From NCBI GenBank assembly GCA_021774625.1, contig JAJFIV010000030.1, forward strand, positions 64,493 through 128,492: a stretch of DNA of 64,000 nt, read 5' to 3'. This DNA comes from Alphaproteobacteria bacterium (GTDB lineage: Bacteria > Pseudomonadota > Alphaproteobacteria > Sphingomonadales > JAKSBY01). Of the stretch, positions 19,268 through 28,127 are shown piece by piece; position 1 is the stretch's first letter; the number at the start of each line of letters is the position of its first letter. A model generated the notes under the pieces. That model was given only the letters and a program-made list of their open reading frames with translations, made no database searches and was not told the DNA's origin. Both the position numbers and the translations under genes were made by a program.

Positions 19268-20404
19268 TTAGCTGGTATAAGCCGATACGGGCTCTGGTAT
19301 GCCTTCGCTTGTCCGGAGGTTCCTGTCGGATGCACGAAGGGCCGCCATAGGTTCCGAGCAATAGCGATCGACCATTTTTAATTCTGCGTGAGATAAGGCC
19401 GCCTTTTTCCTGGCTGTATCATTCACGAATTTCTTTCCACCGTCGTCATCCTTGGAATGATATCGAAACTGATCCTGCATCAATAGCAGATCAGCTGGAT
19501 CGGCAGAATAATTAAAACACGAGGCAATCACATCACCAAAAGCCTGCGGTCCCAAGTTTCGATAATCCATTAATGATACCGAAGTCCCGCTGCGAAGTAC
19601 AGTTCGGAAATAATGCGCATAACATGCGGCCAGATATTCCGTATCGCCCATCTGGTCAACCTTATTTTGCGGCAGCCCGGTTAGAAAAGCGGATTGACGG
19701 GTGCCGCGGGCCAGAAGGACCGCGGTAGTGGCTTTTTTTACAGAGGCAATCACTTCCGCCGGATTCCGGTAAAGAAAGAGGTAGGGAACCTCGGGAAAAG
19801 CGGCGGCGATAAAATCTAAATAAAGGACATTCCAGCTGATGAATTTTATGAATGCTCTGCGTTCATTTCCGATCCTGCGGCGGGTCATGGCGAATATCAG
19901 TGACTGAAAGCGGCGAAGATTTTGCGGAGACGGCTCCGCTTCACGGCGCCAATCGTCGGTGATATGCGCCCAGAACCCACGTTGCAGGGGCGAGCCCTGG
20001 CTGATCATGATATTTTCTTCCGGGCGGGCCAGCGCTTTGGTCACAAGGGTGGAGCCGCACCGCGAAACGTGAAAAATAAAGCCGGTTGGCTGCACGCTGT
20101 CACAGAACAAATCCTCATCATCCAAAACGGACATGTCTGTACTGAAGCTATTGCTGATCTGCCCGGTTTCCGCCAGCTGTTTTACGGTGAATATATACTG
20201 CCATTCCTGCAGCGGGTGAACGCCAAAATCGGCCCAGAGAATCCGGCCTGTCCCGTTTGGTTCGATTGCAACGGGCGCGGCGCAGGGAAAATCAAGGACC
20301 ATCTGCCGCGCAGCCTCTCCGTCGAAATGACGATCCAGAATTCCCGGCATCAGTTCCATGACAACTTCATGGTCCGGCAATGCGTATATTGCCTCACTGG
20401 GCAA
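19268..20404 (-). CDS. Sulfotransferase family protein
   Basis: A 378-residue protein with the 5'-phosphosulfate-binding loop HVSRCGSTLVTKAL (about residue 112), a variant of the PAPS P-loop, and the 3'-phosphate-binding region YLFLYRNPAEVIASVKKA. These are the two signatures of sulfotransferases that use PAPS. The acceptor is unknown. Just downstream is a glycosyltransferase, so sulfation of a sugar or glycan is a reasonable inference. Confidence 0.75.
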   Translation of the reverse strand: MPSEAIYALPDHEVVMELMPGILDRHFDGEAARQMVLDFPCAAPVAIEPNGTGRILWADFGVHPLQEWQYIFTVKQLAETGQISNSFSTDMSVLDDEDLFCDSVQPTGFIFHVSRCGSTLVTKALARPEENIMISQGSPLQRGFWAHITDDWRREAEPSPQNLRRFQSLIFAMTRRRIGNERRAFIKFISWNVLYLDFIAAAFPEVPYLFLYRNPAEVIASVKKATTAVLLARGTRQSAFLTGLPQNKVDQMGDTEYLAACYAHYFRTVLRSGTSVSLMDYRNLGPQAFGDVIASCFNYSADPADLLLMQDQFRYHSKDDDGGKKFVNDTARKKAALSHAELKMVDRYCSEPMAALRASDRNLRTSEGIPEPVSAYTS

Positions 20405-20614
20405 ACAGCTCTCCTCTTTTCTGAAGCGTTTCAGTTCCGGAAATGTTATTAACAGGCTGGCGTTTCTTGCATATTAAAAATAGTAAATCAAGATATGGCT
20501 CCAATACCCTCAACAAGGAGGCTGGATGACCGTTCTGCCGGAGGGTAATATTAATATAGGGTGAATCGGCCAAGGATCGCCCGGTTTCAATTTTTTCCAA
20601 TCTAGGTGCTGAAA

Positions 20615-21451
20615 ATGAATGAGTTCAAAACGCCCGGCCAAAACAAACCAAGACCCACGGCGCTGGTGCTGGCGGCCAGCCGCAGAGGCGCCGAGGATCC
20701 GGTCGCAAAATTGCAGAACAAATCCCACAAATGTTTTGTGGAAATCGACGGCGAAGTCATGCTGGAACGGGTGATCGCTGTGCTGCTTGACGCGGGGATA
20801 TTCCACCAGATTCTGGTGTCCATCGAATCCGCTGACTGGCTCGGATCTTCATCACGCTTGCAACAATGGCTGGATGAGGGGGCCATTCAATTTTCCGTGA
20901 GCGCCGGGACGCTGACGGACAGCGTCTTCAATGCGGTCAATCAAGCGGATACACCATTCCCCCTGATGATCACCACAGGTGACAATGCGCTCCATACGGC
21001 GGAACTGATAAAGGGGTTCTGGGAGACTGTGCAGTCTTCGGACGCGGAAATTCTGATCGGGGTCACGGAGGAAAAGCTGGTCAAATCCGTCTACCCGGAC
21101 AGCCCGTTGGCCTTTCACCGTTTTCGTGAGGGCGCCTACTCGAACTGTAACCTCTATTTCATACGGTCCTCAGCCGGACTCTCGTTAGCCGAAGTGTTCA
21201 GGGGCGGGGGACAGTTCGGAAAAAAACATATGCGGGTGATTAAGGCATTAGGTCTTTGGACGTTCATTGTTTACCGGTTCCGTCTTAAAACAATGAAGGA
21301 TTTCCTGGCCCATATCGGCCGCAGGTTCGGCACTACGGCGGAACCCGGTCTCATAGCTTATGCCTTCGCCCCCATTGATGTGGATAATCGCGCGAGTTTT
21401 CTGCTGACGGAAGAAATTTTGAAAAAGCGGCGCACCGCAAAAAGGAAATGA
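20615..21451 (+). CDS. MobA-like nucleotidyltransferase
   Basis: A 278-residue protein of the MobA-like NTP-transferase family (NTP_transf_3): an N-terminal nucleotide-binding segment ALVLAASRRG, a lysine-bearing KCFVEIDGEVMLERVI and the metal-binding strand LMITTGDNALHTAE. Relatives transfer a nucleotide to a sugar phosphate, molybdopterin or phosphocholine-type acceptor. The C-terminal 90 residues are basic and contain a hydrophobic stretch (ALGLWTFIVYRF), which may touch the membrane. It lies opposite the sulfotransferase/glycosyltransferase pair and may act in the same pathway. Confidence 0.78.
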   Translation: MNEFKTPGQNKPRPTALVLAASRRGAEDPVAKLQNKSHKCFVEIDGEVMLERVIAVLLDAGIFHQILVSIESADWLGSSSRLQQWLDEGAIQFSVSAGTLTDSVFNAVNQADTPFPLMITTGDNALHTAELIKGFWETVQSSDAEILIGVTEEKLVKSVYPDSPLAFHRFREGAYSNCNLYFIRSSAGLSLAEVFRGGGQFGKKHMRVIKALGLWTFIVYRFRLKTMKDFLAHIGRRFGTTAEPGLIAYAFAPIDVDNRASFLLTEEILKKRRTAKRK

Positions 21452-21512
21452 TAATTCCGCAAGGTAAGGGAAAGAAAACTTCCGGTCAGACAGAGGGAAG
21501 AGAGACCATGCC

Positions 21513-22745
21513 TCACTCAAACCGCAAGGCGTCAATCGGATTGAGCTTTGCGGCTTTGCGGGCTGGATAAAAACCAAAGAAAACGCCGATCAGCCCGGAA
21601 ATGGCGAAAGCGGCCATGGCCATATCGACGCGGATCAGGGTCGGCCATCCGGCAAGATTGGAAACCAGTATGGCGCCGCCGGTCCCGATGGTGATGCCGA
21701 TCAGCCCGCCAATCAGACACAATGTTACCGCTTCGACCAGGAACTGGAACAGAATGTCCCGCTGTTTGGCGCCAAGCGCCATGCGAAGGCCGATTTCGCG
21801 GGTGCGCTCTGTCACCGAAACCAGCATGATATTCATGATCCCGATTCCGCCGACCAGAAGAGAGACGGAAGCAATAGCGGCAAGCAGAATGGCGAAGATC
21901 TGCGTCGCTTCCTGGCCCGCTTCCTGCATTTCCTGCAGGTTGCGGATGCTGAAAGTGTCAATCGCCCCGTTGGCGATGCGGTGACGGACACGCAGCAGAG
22001 TGGCGATATCCTCCATCACGGCATTCATATTTACCCCCTGCTGCACTTTAACGGTGATCAGTTGCACCGCATCGGGCGCCGCCTTGCTCTGACCGAGAAT
22101 GCGTTTTTTTGCAGTCGATAAGGGAAGCATGATGGTGTCGTCCTGATCCGAGCCGAATGCGCTTTGACCCTTGGCCTTCAGGACGCCGACAATCTGGACC
22201 GGAACTTTGTTGATGCGCACGGTCTGGCCGACGGCGAGCGATTCACCAAACAATTCTTCGCGGACAGTGGCGCCGATGACCGCTACCTTGGCGGCGGTGC
22301 GGATGTCTCCTTCCTCAACAAAACGGCCTGCCTCGATTTCCCAGTCCCGCGCCAGAAGATAGTCCGGAGAAACGCCAATGATCGAAGTGCTCCAGTTTAT
22401 ATTGCCGAGAACGGCCTGTGCCGCGCCCCGCACCTCGGGCGCCACCAGAACAATGCCGGGGATGGTGCGGGCAATGGCGGTGGCATCGCCTTCCTTCAAC
22501 TCCATCCCGCTGCCGCCGCCAAGACGCCGGCCGCCCTGCCGGCTGGCGCCGGGGGAGACCATCAGCAGGTTGGAGCCAAGGCTTTGCAGCCGCTCGGAAA
22601 CCTGTCTTTCCGCGCCGCTACCCATGGAAACCATGGTGATTACTGCTCCGACGCCGATAATGATGCCAAGCATAGTCAGGACGCTGCGAAGCGCATTGGT
22701 CCGCAAAGCGATCAGAGCGACTTTGAAACTGGCGAAAATATTCAT
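21513..22745 (-). CDS. MacB-type ABC transporter permease
   Basis: A 410-residue permease with one N-terminal helix (LTMLGIIIGVGAVITMVSMG), a large periplasmic MacB_PCD domain (about residues 45-245) and three C-terminal FtsX helices with GGIGIMNIMLVSVTERTREI. In Enterobacteria MacB is a fusion of ATPase and permease; here they are separate genes. Its start overlaps the end of the ATPase gene by 4 bp, so they are coupled. With the adaptor and an outer-membrane channel elsewhere it should form a tripartite exporter for a peptide, lipid or antibiotic. Confidence 0.9.
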   Translation of the reverse strand: MNIFASFKVALIALRTNALRSVLTMLGIIIGVGAVITMVSMGSGAERQVSERLQSLGSNLLMVSPGASRQGGRRLGGGSGMELKEGDATAIARTIPGIVLVAPEVRGAAQAVLGNINWSTSIIGVSPDYLLARDWEIEAGRFVEEGDIRTAAKVAVIGATVREELFGESLAVGQTVRINKVPVQIVGVLKAKGQSAFGSDQDDTIMLPLSTAKKRILGQSKAAPDAVQLITVKVQQGVNMNAVMEDIATLLRVRHRIANGAIDTFSIRNLQEMQEAGQEATQIFAILLAAIASVSLLVGGIGIMNIMLVSVTERTREIGLRMALGAKQRDILFQFLVEAVTLCLIGGLIGITIGTGGAILVSNLAGWPTLIRVDMAMAAFAISGLIGVFFGFYPARKAAKLNPIDALRFE

Positions 22746-23464
22746 TGGGCGGCCTTTATACGGTCCGAACTCGCGGTGTCGGATATCACTTCACCGTCAT
22801 GGAAGGTAAGGGTGCGTTTGGCATAATCAGCAATATTCTGCTCATGGGTGACCAGGATAATCGTCATGCCGCTGGCATTAAGCGTTTGAAAAAGCGCCAT
22901 GATTTCTTCCCCGGTTTTGCTGTCGAGCGCTCCGGTGGGCTCATCGGCAAGGATGATTTCGGGATCATTCACCAACGCCCGGGCGATGGCGACACGCTGC
23001 TGCTGACCGCCGGATAACTGCGAAGGATGGTGATCCAGCCTGCCGGAAAGTCCAACTTCATCAAGCCGTTTCAAGGCCTTGTCTTTTCGCTCGGCCGTAC
23101 TCATCCCGGCATAAATCAGCGGCACCTGAACATTGTCCAGGGCACTGGTCCGGGCCAGCAGATTAAACTGCTGGAAGACAAAACCCAATTTTCTGTTGCG
23201 CACCGCTGCCAGCCGGTTGCTGGACAGTCTGGACACTTCCTCGCCGCCAATGAAAAGCTGGCCGCGGGTTGGTGAATCCAGACAGCCCAACAGATTCATG
23301 AACGTGGATTTCCCGGACCCCGACGGCCCCATGATGGCGACGAACTCGCCTTTGCCTACGCTCAGGGAAACATCGCGCAACGCATGCACGGTCTCGCCGC
23401 CCATCACATAATCCTTGGAAAGGCCGATGGTTTCGATCAAAAGGGCGCCCATTGCCATCGTCAT
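22742..23464 (-). CDS. MacB/LolD-type ABC transporter ATP-binding protein
   Basis: A 240-residue ATPase with Walker A GPSGSGKST, Q-loop FVFQQFNLL, signature LSGGQQQRVAIARAL, Walker B ILADEPTGALDS and the H-loop VTHE. Pattern and size fit the MacB/LolD group that drives mechanotransmission-type transporters. It overlaps both neighbours by 4 bp (adaptor upstream, permease downstream), which means a single coupled operon. Start choice among MTMAMG codons is not critical. Confidence 0.92.
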   Translation of the reverse strand: MTMAMGALLIETIGLSKDYVMGGETVHALRDVSLSVGKGEFVAIMGPSGSGKSTFMNLLGCLDSPTRGQLFIGGEEVSRLSSNRLAAVRNRKLGFVFQQFNLLARTSALDNVQVPLIYAGMSTAERKDKALKRLDEVGLSGRLDHHPSQLSGGQQQRVAIARALVNDPEIILADEPTGALDSKTGEEIMALFQTLNASGMTIILVTHEQNIADYAKRTLTFHDGEVISDTASSDRIKAAQ

Positions 23465-24741
23465 CCTCTAAAACCAGCGCGCGGCGGTCTTGGGCTCCGG
23501 CCCTGCGGCGCCTCCCCGCCACCGTTGCGGCTGGCCCGGACAATCACCTGATCGCCCGGCTTCAGTTCCTCCGAGGTGATTTCCGTATAGAGGGAATCGG
23601 CAAGTCCCGGCTGCACGCGCCGCGGTTCAGGTTCGCTGTTATCGCCCTCTACCCAAACGCGTCCGTCGCGTCCCCCCCGTCCGCGGAAGCTGCCTTGCGC
23701 GGCGTTGGCGCCCTCCCGGGGCCGCGCAGCCATCAGCGGCTGAAAACGAAGCGCAGCATTGGCGATGCGCATTACATCTTTGCGTTCGCCGGTGGTAATT
23801 TCCACATTGGCTGTCATGCCGGGCAGCAGTTTCAGATTTTCGTTTCCCGCGGCAATAATCACCGTATAGGTCGTTACATTCTGGATCTCCTGAGGCGACA
23901 TGCGGATTTGTATCACTTCACCCGTAAAACTTTCGGCCGGGTAGGCATCGACGCTGAAACTGACCGGCTGACCTTTTACAAGCTGGCCGATATCGGCTTC
24001 GTCAACATCCGCCTCGACCTGAACCCGGCGCATATCTTCGGCGATGCGGAACAACACCGGCGCCTGGAAGGATGCGGCGACGGTCTGGCCGATATCAATG
24101 GCCCGCTCGATCACCATGCCGTCAATGGGAGAGCGGATGTCGGTCCGTTCCAGATCAACCTTGGACTGGGCGACGGCGGCCTCCCGCTGGATGACGACGG
24201 CCTTGGCGTTCACCACCTGCGCCCTGGCGATATCCCGCTGGGCGACGGCGTTTTCATAGGTGACCTGGGCAATATCCAGTTCGGCTTCTGAAATATGGCC
24301 GCGTTCGACGAGCGCACGTTTGCGTTCCAGTTCCCGCTCGTCACGGTGCATGATGGCATCTGCCTGTGTGACCCCGGCCTCGGAAACAGCGACATTGGAT
24401 TTTGCCACTTCCAGTTCGGCGCGGGCCTGCTGGTAGCGGGCCTCAAAGCTGGCCGCATCGATCCTGGCGAGGATATCGCCTTTTTTGACCTCGGAATTAA
24501 AATCCACATTCAGCTCATTAATCTGGCCGGAAAGCTGCGAACCGACCTCGACGGTGACCAGCGGGCTGATCGTGCCCGACGCGGCGACAATGCGGCGGAT
24601 ATCCCCGGTCTCGACCGTGGCGAATGTGTAGGTCAGGCTTTCTTCTTCCGCACTGTCACCGAATACCATCAAAGCGATGACAATAATCATAATGAGCGCC
24701 AGCGCCCCGAGCACGCTCTTTTTACCGAAAAACTTTTTCAT
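23461..24741 (-). CDS. macA: MacA-like periplasmic adaptor subunit
   Basis: A membrane-fusion protein of 426 residues anchored by one N-terminal helix (ALALIMIIVIALMVFG). It has the barrel-sandwich lipoyl halves (VEVGSQLSGQINELNVDFNS and RSPIDGMVIER), an alpha-helical hairpin (about residues 105-180) and beta-barrel domains. The C-terminus is unusual for its Arg/Gly/Pro-rich stretches (GRGGRDGRVW, GRSPRPPRAGFRG). It is the first gene of the operon and bridges the permease to an outer-membrane TolC-like channel not found in this window. Confidence 0.9.
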   Translation of the reverse strand: MKKFFGKKSVLGALALIMIIVIALMVFGDSAEEESLTYTFATVETGDIRRIVAASGTISPLVTVEVGSQLSGQINELNVDFNSEVKKGDILARIDAASFEARYQQARAELEVAKSNVAVSEAGVTQADAIMHRDERELERKRALVERGHISEAELDIAQVTYENAVAQRDIARAQVVNAKAVVIQREAAVAQSKVDLERTDIRSPIDGMVIERAIDIGQTVAASFQAPVLFRIAEDMRRVQVEADVDEADIGQLVKGQPVSFSVDAYPAESFTGEVIQIRMSPQEIQNVTTYTVIIAAGNENLKLLPGMTANVEITTGERKDVMRIANAALRFQPLMAARPREGANAAQGSFRGRGGRDGRVWVEGDNSEPEPRRVQPGLADSLYTEITSEELKPGDQVIVRASRNGGGEAPQGRSPRPPRAGFRG

Positions 24742-24797
24742 ACGAAATGATCCTGGCAGACTGTTACTCTATACTATACGCGTTTCAACGGAATTTC

Positions 24798-25766
24798 CTA
24801 CGCAACAATATCGAGCGGTTTTCCGGTTTTCAGAAAATGCTCGATATTCTGTAAAGTGCGGAAGCCCATGGCCTCCCGGCTTTCGAGCGTCGCGGAGCCG
24901 ATATGAGGCAATAGGGTGGCATTGGAAAGCTTCGCAAGGCCGCGGCTGAGCCTTGGCTCATGTTCGTAAACGTCAAGACCGGCGCCGGCAATCACGCCAT
25001 CCTTGAGCGCCGCAACCAGGGCGGTTTCGCGCACCAGTTCACCGCGGCCGGTATTGATAAGATAAGCCGATGGTTTCATGAGGCGCAGGGCATTGATGTC
25101 AATCAGATGACGGGTTTCAGGGGTCAGCGGGCAGTGCAGGGAAACAATGTCCGCCTGCTTGAAAAGGTCAGAAAGAACATCCAGATAATTTAACCCGAAC
25201 ATCTTTTCCGCATCCGGCTTGCGGGAACGCGAGTGATACAGAAGCTTCATATCAAACGCGCGGGCGCGTTTGGCCACGGCCAGGCCAATCCGGCCGAGCC
25301 CGATAATGCCGAGCGTTTTGCCGGTCAGCTTGCGGCCGAGAAAACCGAGCGGCGAGGGACCTTGCCAACGGCCTTGCCTTACCATTGTCTCACCTTCATG
25401 AAATCGCCGGAGCGTCGCCAGCATCAGCCCGATGGCCAGATCGGCGGTATCCTCAGTAAGCACATCCGGCGTGTTGCTGATGACTATGCCGCGGGTTTTT
25501 GCGGCGGCCAGATCCACCTGATTGACGCCGACGCCGTAAATGGCGATCAACCGGGTGCTATCGGGCAGGGCGTTGATCAACGGCGCCTGCACGGCGTCAA
25601 AAACGCTTGGGGCGAAAATGTCGCAAGCCTTCAGAGCGCGCACAAGCGCATGGCCGGCCAGAATACCCTCTTTTTCCGGGGCGGTCAGGTCGAATTTCTC
25701 CGCCATTTCGGCCATGACCCGTTCCGGCCAGCGGCGGGTCAAAATGACTTTTGCCTTTTTGTTCAT
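24798..25766 (-). CDS. D-isomer-specific 2-hydroxyacid dehydrogenase
   Basis: An NAD(P)-dependent oxidoreductase of about 322 residues of the glyoxylate/hydroxypyruvate reductase type. It has the Rossmann motif GIIGLGRIGLAVAKRA, catalytic Arg in NTGRGELV, Glu in YEHEPRL and His in LPHIGSAT. The substrate-side YGVGVNQVD replaces the commoner GVG-N-D. The start at 25766 (MNKKAKV) is preferred; an in-frame ATG lies 21 bp earlier. It is divergent from the aminotransferase-fold gene with a shared promoter region of about 40 bp. Confidence 0.88.
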   Translation of the reverse strand: MNKKAKVILTRRWPERVMAEMAEKFDLTAPEKEGILAGHALVRALKACDIFAPSVFDAVQAPLINALPDSTRLIAIYGVGVNQVDLAAAKTRGIVISNTPDVLTEDTADLAIGLMLATLRRFHEGETMVRQGRWQGPSPLGFLGRKLTGKTLGIIGLGRIGLAVAKRARAFDMKLLYHSRSRKPDAEKMFGLNYLDVLSDLFKQADIVSLHCPLTPETRHLIDINALRLMKPSAYLINTGRGELVRETALVAALKDGVIAGAGLDVYEHEPRLSRGLAKLSNATLLPHIGSATLESREAMGFRTLQNIEHFLKTGKPLDIVA

Positions 25767-25808
25767 TGTCGTATGAATAACCTCCACATAGAGAATAGGC
25801 AGACAGTA

Positions 25809-26951
25809 ATGATTTTACCCAGCCAGCGCCACCTGTTCGGCATGCCGCGCGATGTCTGTTATCTGAATGCTGCCTACATGACCCCCCAGACAATCCGGAT
25901 GGAGGAAGTGGGGGATTGGTCTTTGCGGCTGAAATCACGCCCCTGGGAACTGGCGCCCGCCGATTTTTTCACGGAAGTGGAAAAACTGCGGTCAGTATTT
26001 GCCCGGCTGATTGATGCGTCAGCGGATGATATCGCCATCACCCCGTCCGCCAGTTACGGTCTGGCCATTGCGGCAAAAAACCTGAAACCGGCCAAAGACA
26101 GCCGTATTCTGCTGCTGGAGGAACAATTTCCCAGCAATGTCTATCCGTGGATGCGGGTGGCGGAACAGTCGGGCGCAAAGCTGGAATTTGTGCCCATGCC
26201 GTCAGACTATGACATGACGGGGGCGGTTCTCGACCGGATTGAGACACTGGGAGACCAAATCGCCCTGGCGGCGTTGCCTCATCACTACTGGTCCAATGGG
26301 GTGAAGGTTGATCTGGCGGCTGTGGGCAGAGCCTGCCGGAAATACGGCATCAGACTGGCGCTCGATTTGACGCAGTCGCTGGGCGCTGTGCCCTTTTCGG
26401 TGCGGGATGTCGATCCCGATTATATTACCGCAGCCGCCTATAAATGGCTGTTCGGGCCCTATATCGTTTCATATTTCTACGCCGCCCCGCGCAATCAGGC
26501 AGATCTTCCAATCGAGGAAAACTGGATCAACCGGGCAGGCAGCGAGGATTTTGCCGGGCTGGTTCATTATCAGAAGGAATATCTTCCGGGCGCCCGGCGT
26601 TTCGATGTCGGGGAGCGGGCGAATTTTGCTCTGGTGCCGATGGCCCGTGCCGCCCTTGAACAGATTCTTGACTGGGGTGTTGTGAATATTGCGGAAACCA
26701 TCGCCGGACATAGCAGGGCAATCGGCGAAATTTTCCGGCGGGCCGGATTCGAAATTATCCCCGGGGATAAACGCGGCCCCCACCTGATGGGGGCGCTGTC
26801 AAAAGACCCGTTGCCGGAAGATTTTCTCGTTAAACTTCAGGAGCATGGTGTTTATCTCAGTGTTCGCGGGCGGTCTGTCCGCATCGCCCCGCATGTCTAT
26901 AACGACGCGGAGGATATCGAGCGGCTGGCCCGCGCCATGACGTTTTTGTGA
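25809..26951 (+). CDS. Class V aminotransferase-fold PLP enzyme
   Basis: A 380-residue PLP enzyme similar to isopenicillin-N epimerase and cysteine-desulfurase-like proteins. The PLP lysine is in AAYKWLFGPY (K212), the cofactor Asp is in LALDLTQSLG and the N-terminal cue is VCYLNAAYMTP. The reading frame is open far upstream, but protein-like sequence and an AGGCAG leader place the start at 25809; the upstream part is antisense to the dehydrogenase. The reaction is unknown. The divergent 2-hydroxyacid dehydrogenase might act on the 2-oxoacid it makes. Confidence 0.87.
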   Translation: MILPSQRHLFGMPRDVCYLNAAYMTPQTIRMEEVGDWSLRLKSRPWELAPADFFTEVEKLRSVFARLIDASADDIAITPSASYGLAIAAKNLKPAKDSRILLLEEQFPSNVYPWMRVAEQSGAKLEFVPMPSDYDMTGAVLDRIETLGDQIALAALPHHYWSNGVKVDLAAVGRACRKYGIRLALDLTQSLGAVPFSVRDVDPDYITAAAYKWLFGPYIVSYFYAAPRNQADLPIEENWINRAGSEDFAGLVHYQKEYLPGARRFDVGERANFALVPMARAALEQILDWGVVNIAETIAGHSRAIGEIFRRAGFEIIPGDKRGPHLMGALSKDPLPEDFLVKLQEHGVYLSVRGRSVRIAPHVYNDAEDIERLARAMTFL

Positions 26952-27044
26952 AACCGAAATGCCCCCGCAAGCCATAATCTGCTGGTAATTTCCGCGCAGA
27001 AGGATATGCTCCCACAGGAATATTAGGGGAAAGTCGTAATAAAC

Positions 27045-27734
27045 ATGCGTAAACCATCGCGCATTCTTGTTTTTTCTTTGTCACTGGTTGGCGGGCTTTA
27101 CTTGCTTCCGGTGAGCGCCGGCCTTCCAGCCGGCATGTCCTCTGACTATGAATATTCGATTTTTAGAAATGACAGGGAAATCGGCCGGCATATTGTGCGG
27201 TTTGAAGAAACCAGCGACGGTATAAAGGTCGATATTGAAGCCCAAATCCGCATCAAGGTGGCCTTTATTACCGTGTTTCGCCTGAACCACAATGCCAGTG
27301 AATTATGGCAGGGCGGACAACTGGTGACGATGTCGGCCCTGACCAAACGCAATTCGAAAAAAGCCCATGTCGAGGTCACGGCCCGCCCCGGCCATCTGGA
27401 AGTTAAAACCGACAAGGATGTTACGTCTGCCCCTCTGGATTCGGTTCCCACCAGTTTTACCAAAACCAATTTGTGGGAGACGGTGGGGGACAGACCGCTG
27501 GTTCTGCTTGATACCCTGACCGGTCAGCAACAACCGTCCGATTTTCGTGCCGGGGGCCTTGTCGGCCTGGACCTTGACGGCCGGACAGTTGATGCCCGCT
27601 ATTATTCCATCACCCGCCGCGACACCGGCGCGCTGACCCATGAATTCTGGGTGGATGAAGCGGGGAACATGATGCAGACACATCTGATGACCAAGGATGA
27701 CCAGTCAATCTATTACCGCTTTTCCGGTATTTGA
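27045..27734 (+). CDS. DUF6134 family secreted protein
   Basis: A 229-residue exported protein with a signal peptide (RILVFSLSLVGGLYLLPVSAG). The mature part is beta-rich, starting YEYSIFRNDREIGRHIVRFEE, the typical opening of DUF6134 proteins, and ending YYRFSG. Its function is unknown; the fold is probably a lipocalin-like or LolA-like barrel (inference). It is followed by a 390-bp region holding palindromes, a sigma-54 promoter and a terminator, and is not obviously co-transcribed with gcdH. Confidence 0.8.
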   Translation: MRKPSRILVFSLSLVGGLYLLPVSAGLPAGMSSDYEYSIFRNDREIGRHIVRFEETSDGIKVDIEAQIRIKVAFITVFRLNHNASELWQGGQLVTMSALTKRNSKKAHVEVTARPGHLEVKTDKDVTSAPLDSVPTSFTKTNLWETVGDRPLVLLDTLTGQQQPSDFRAGGLVGLDLDGRTVDARYYSITRRDTGALTHEFWVDEAGNMMQTHLMTKDDQSIYYRFSGI

Positions 27735-27747
27735 GCCTCCGTCCCCC

Positions 27748-27806
27748 TGTTCCAATTCGGGACAGTGTGCCAAATCGGCACAACTAAATTGTCCCAAAAC
27801 AATACA
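27748..27806. promoter_or_regulatory. Three tandem 17-bp palindromes, probable enhancer-binding sites
   Basis: TGTTCCAATTCGGGACA (27748-27764), TGTGCCAAATCGGCACA (27766-27782) and the weaker TGTCCCAAAACAATACA (27790-27806) share the pattern TGTnCC-N5-GGnACA. Their centres lie about 138, 120 and 96 bp upstream of the start expected from the sigma-54 promoter at 27868-27883. That is the usual place for an NtrC-family activator. The middle site is perfect in its 6-bp arms. Confidence 0.6.
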
Positions 27807-27867
27807 TTAACTTTTATTAAAATTAACGTTAACTGTTAAGTTATTGATTTTTATGGAATAAAATTTC

Positions 27868-27883
27868 TGGCACGGAGTTTGCT
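27868..27883 (+). promoter_or_regulatory. Sigma-54 (RpoN) promoter
   Basis: TGGCACGGAGTTTGCT matches the -24/-12 consensus at every conserved base: GG at 27869-27870 and GC at 27881-27882 are separated by exactly 10 bp. It lies in a gene-free region, reads rightward, and is followed about 110 bp later by a strong terminator and preceded by three palindromes. Confidence 0.75.
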
Positions 27884-27893
27884 CTGTAAAGGG

Positions 27894-28029
27894 ATGTCAT
27901 CCCGATAACTTTGCCTGAGGTTAGAAGGTTGACAGTGTGTCCCGAGTACGGCGCCGGCTCGTTTGCCTGAGCGGGCCGGCGCTATGAACTTCGGCGGCGG
28001 GTCTCTGACCCTCCGCCTTTTTCTTTTTC
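27894..28029 (+). ncRNA. Candidate sigma-54-dependent small RNA, about 135 nt
   Basis: No protein-coding frame fits here, yet the stretch has a promoter, internal structure and an end. From the expected start near 27894 it contains a stem GCGCCGGC (27951-27958) with GCCGGCGC (27975-27982), then a terminator stem and T-run at 27993-28029. The only frame beginning ATG near the end (27984) runs through the terminator and is not credible. I do not recognise it as SRP RNA, 6S, tmRNA or RNase P RNA. The call is inference from signals; expression is untested. Confidence 0.55.
27993..28029 (+). terminator. Strong rho-independent terminator
   Basis: An 11-position stem (one C-T mismatch) with a 3-nt TCT loop, left arm 27993-28003 and right arm 28007-28017, is followed directly by TTTTTCTTTTT. 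It is too far from DUF6134 (about 260 bp) to be that gene's obvious end and probably ends the small RNA. Confidence 0.8.
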
Positions 28030-28050
28030 AAGCCCTTCTTTTTCTTGTTA

Positions 28051-28080
28051 TTGACAAAAATATGCTATTAGTCCTATGGC
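28051..28080 (+). promoter_or_regulatory. Possible sigma-70 promoter for gcdH
   Basis: A perfect TTGACA -35 element lies at 28051-28056. The best -10 match 17-18 bp downstream (CTATGG/TATGGC, 28074-28080) is weak. The gcdH start is at 28128. Called on the -35 box and position only. Confidence 0.35.
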
Positions 28081-28127
28081 GCACTGTAAGAGTATTTTAT
28101 ACTTAAAATAATTAAACGGAGACGCCT

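Noticed and set aside
27748-27806. Possible mini CRISPR array
   Set aside because: Only three 17-bp units, spaced 18 and 24 bp start to start, with no unique spacers and no cas genes; they fit protein-binding sites better.
27984-28109. 40-codon ORF starting ATGAACTTC
   Set aside because: It has no ribosome site, runs through the terminator hairpin and T-run, and reads as low-complexity Leu/Phe.
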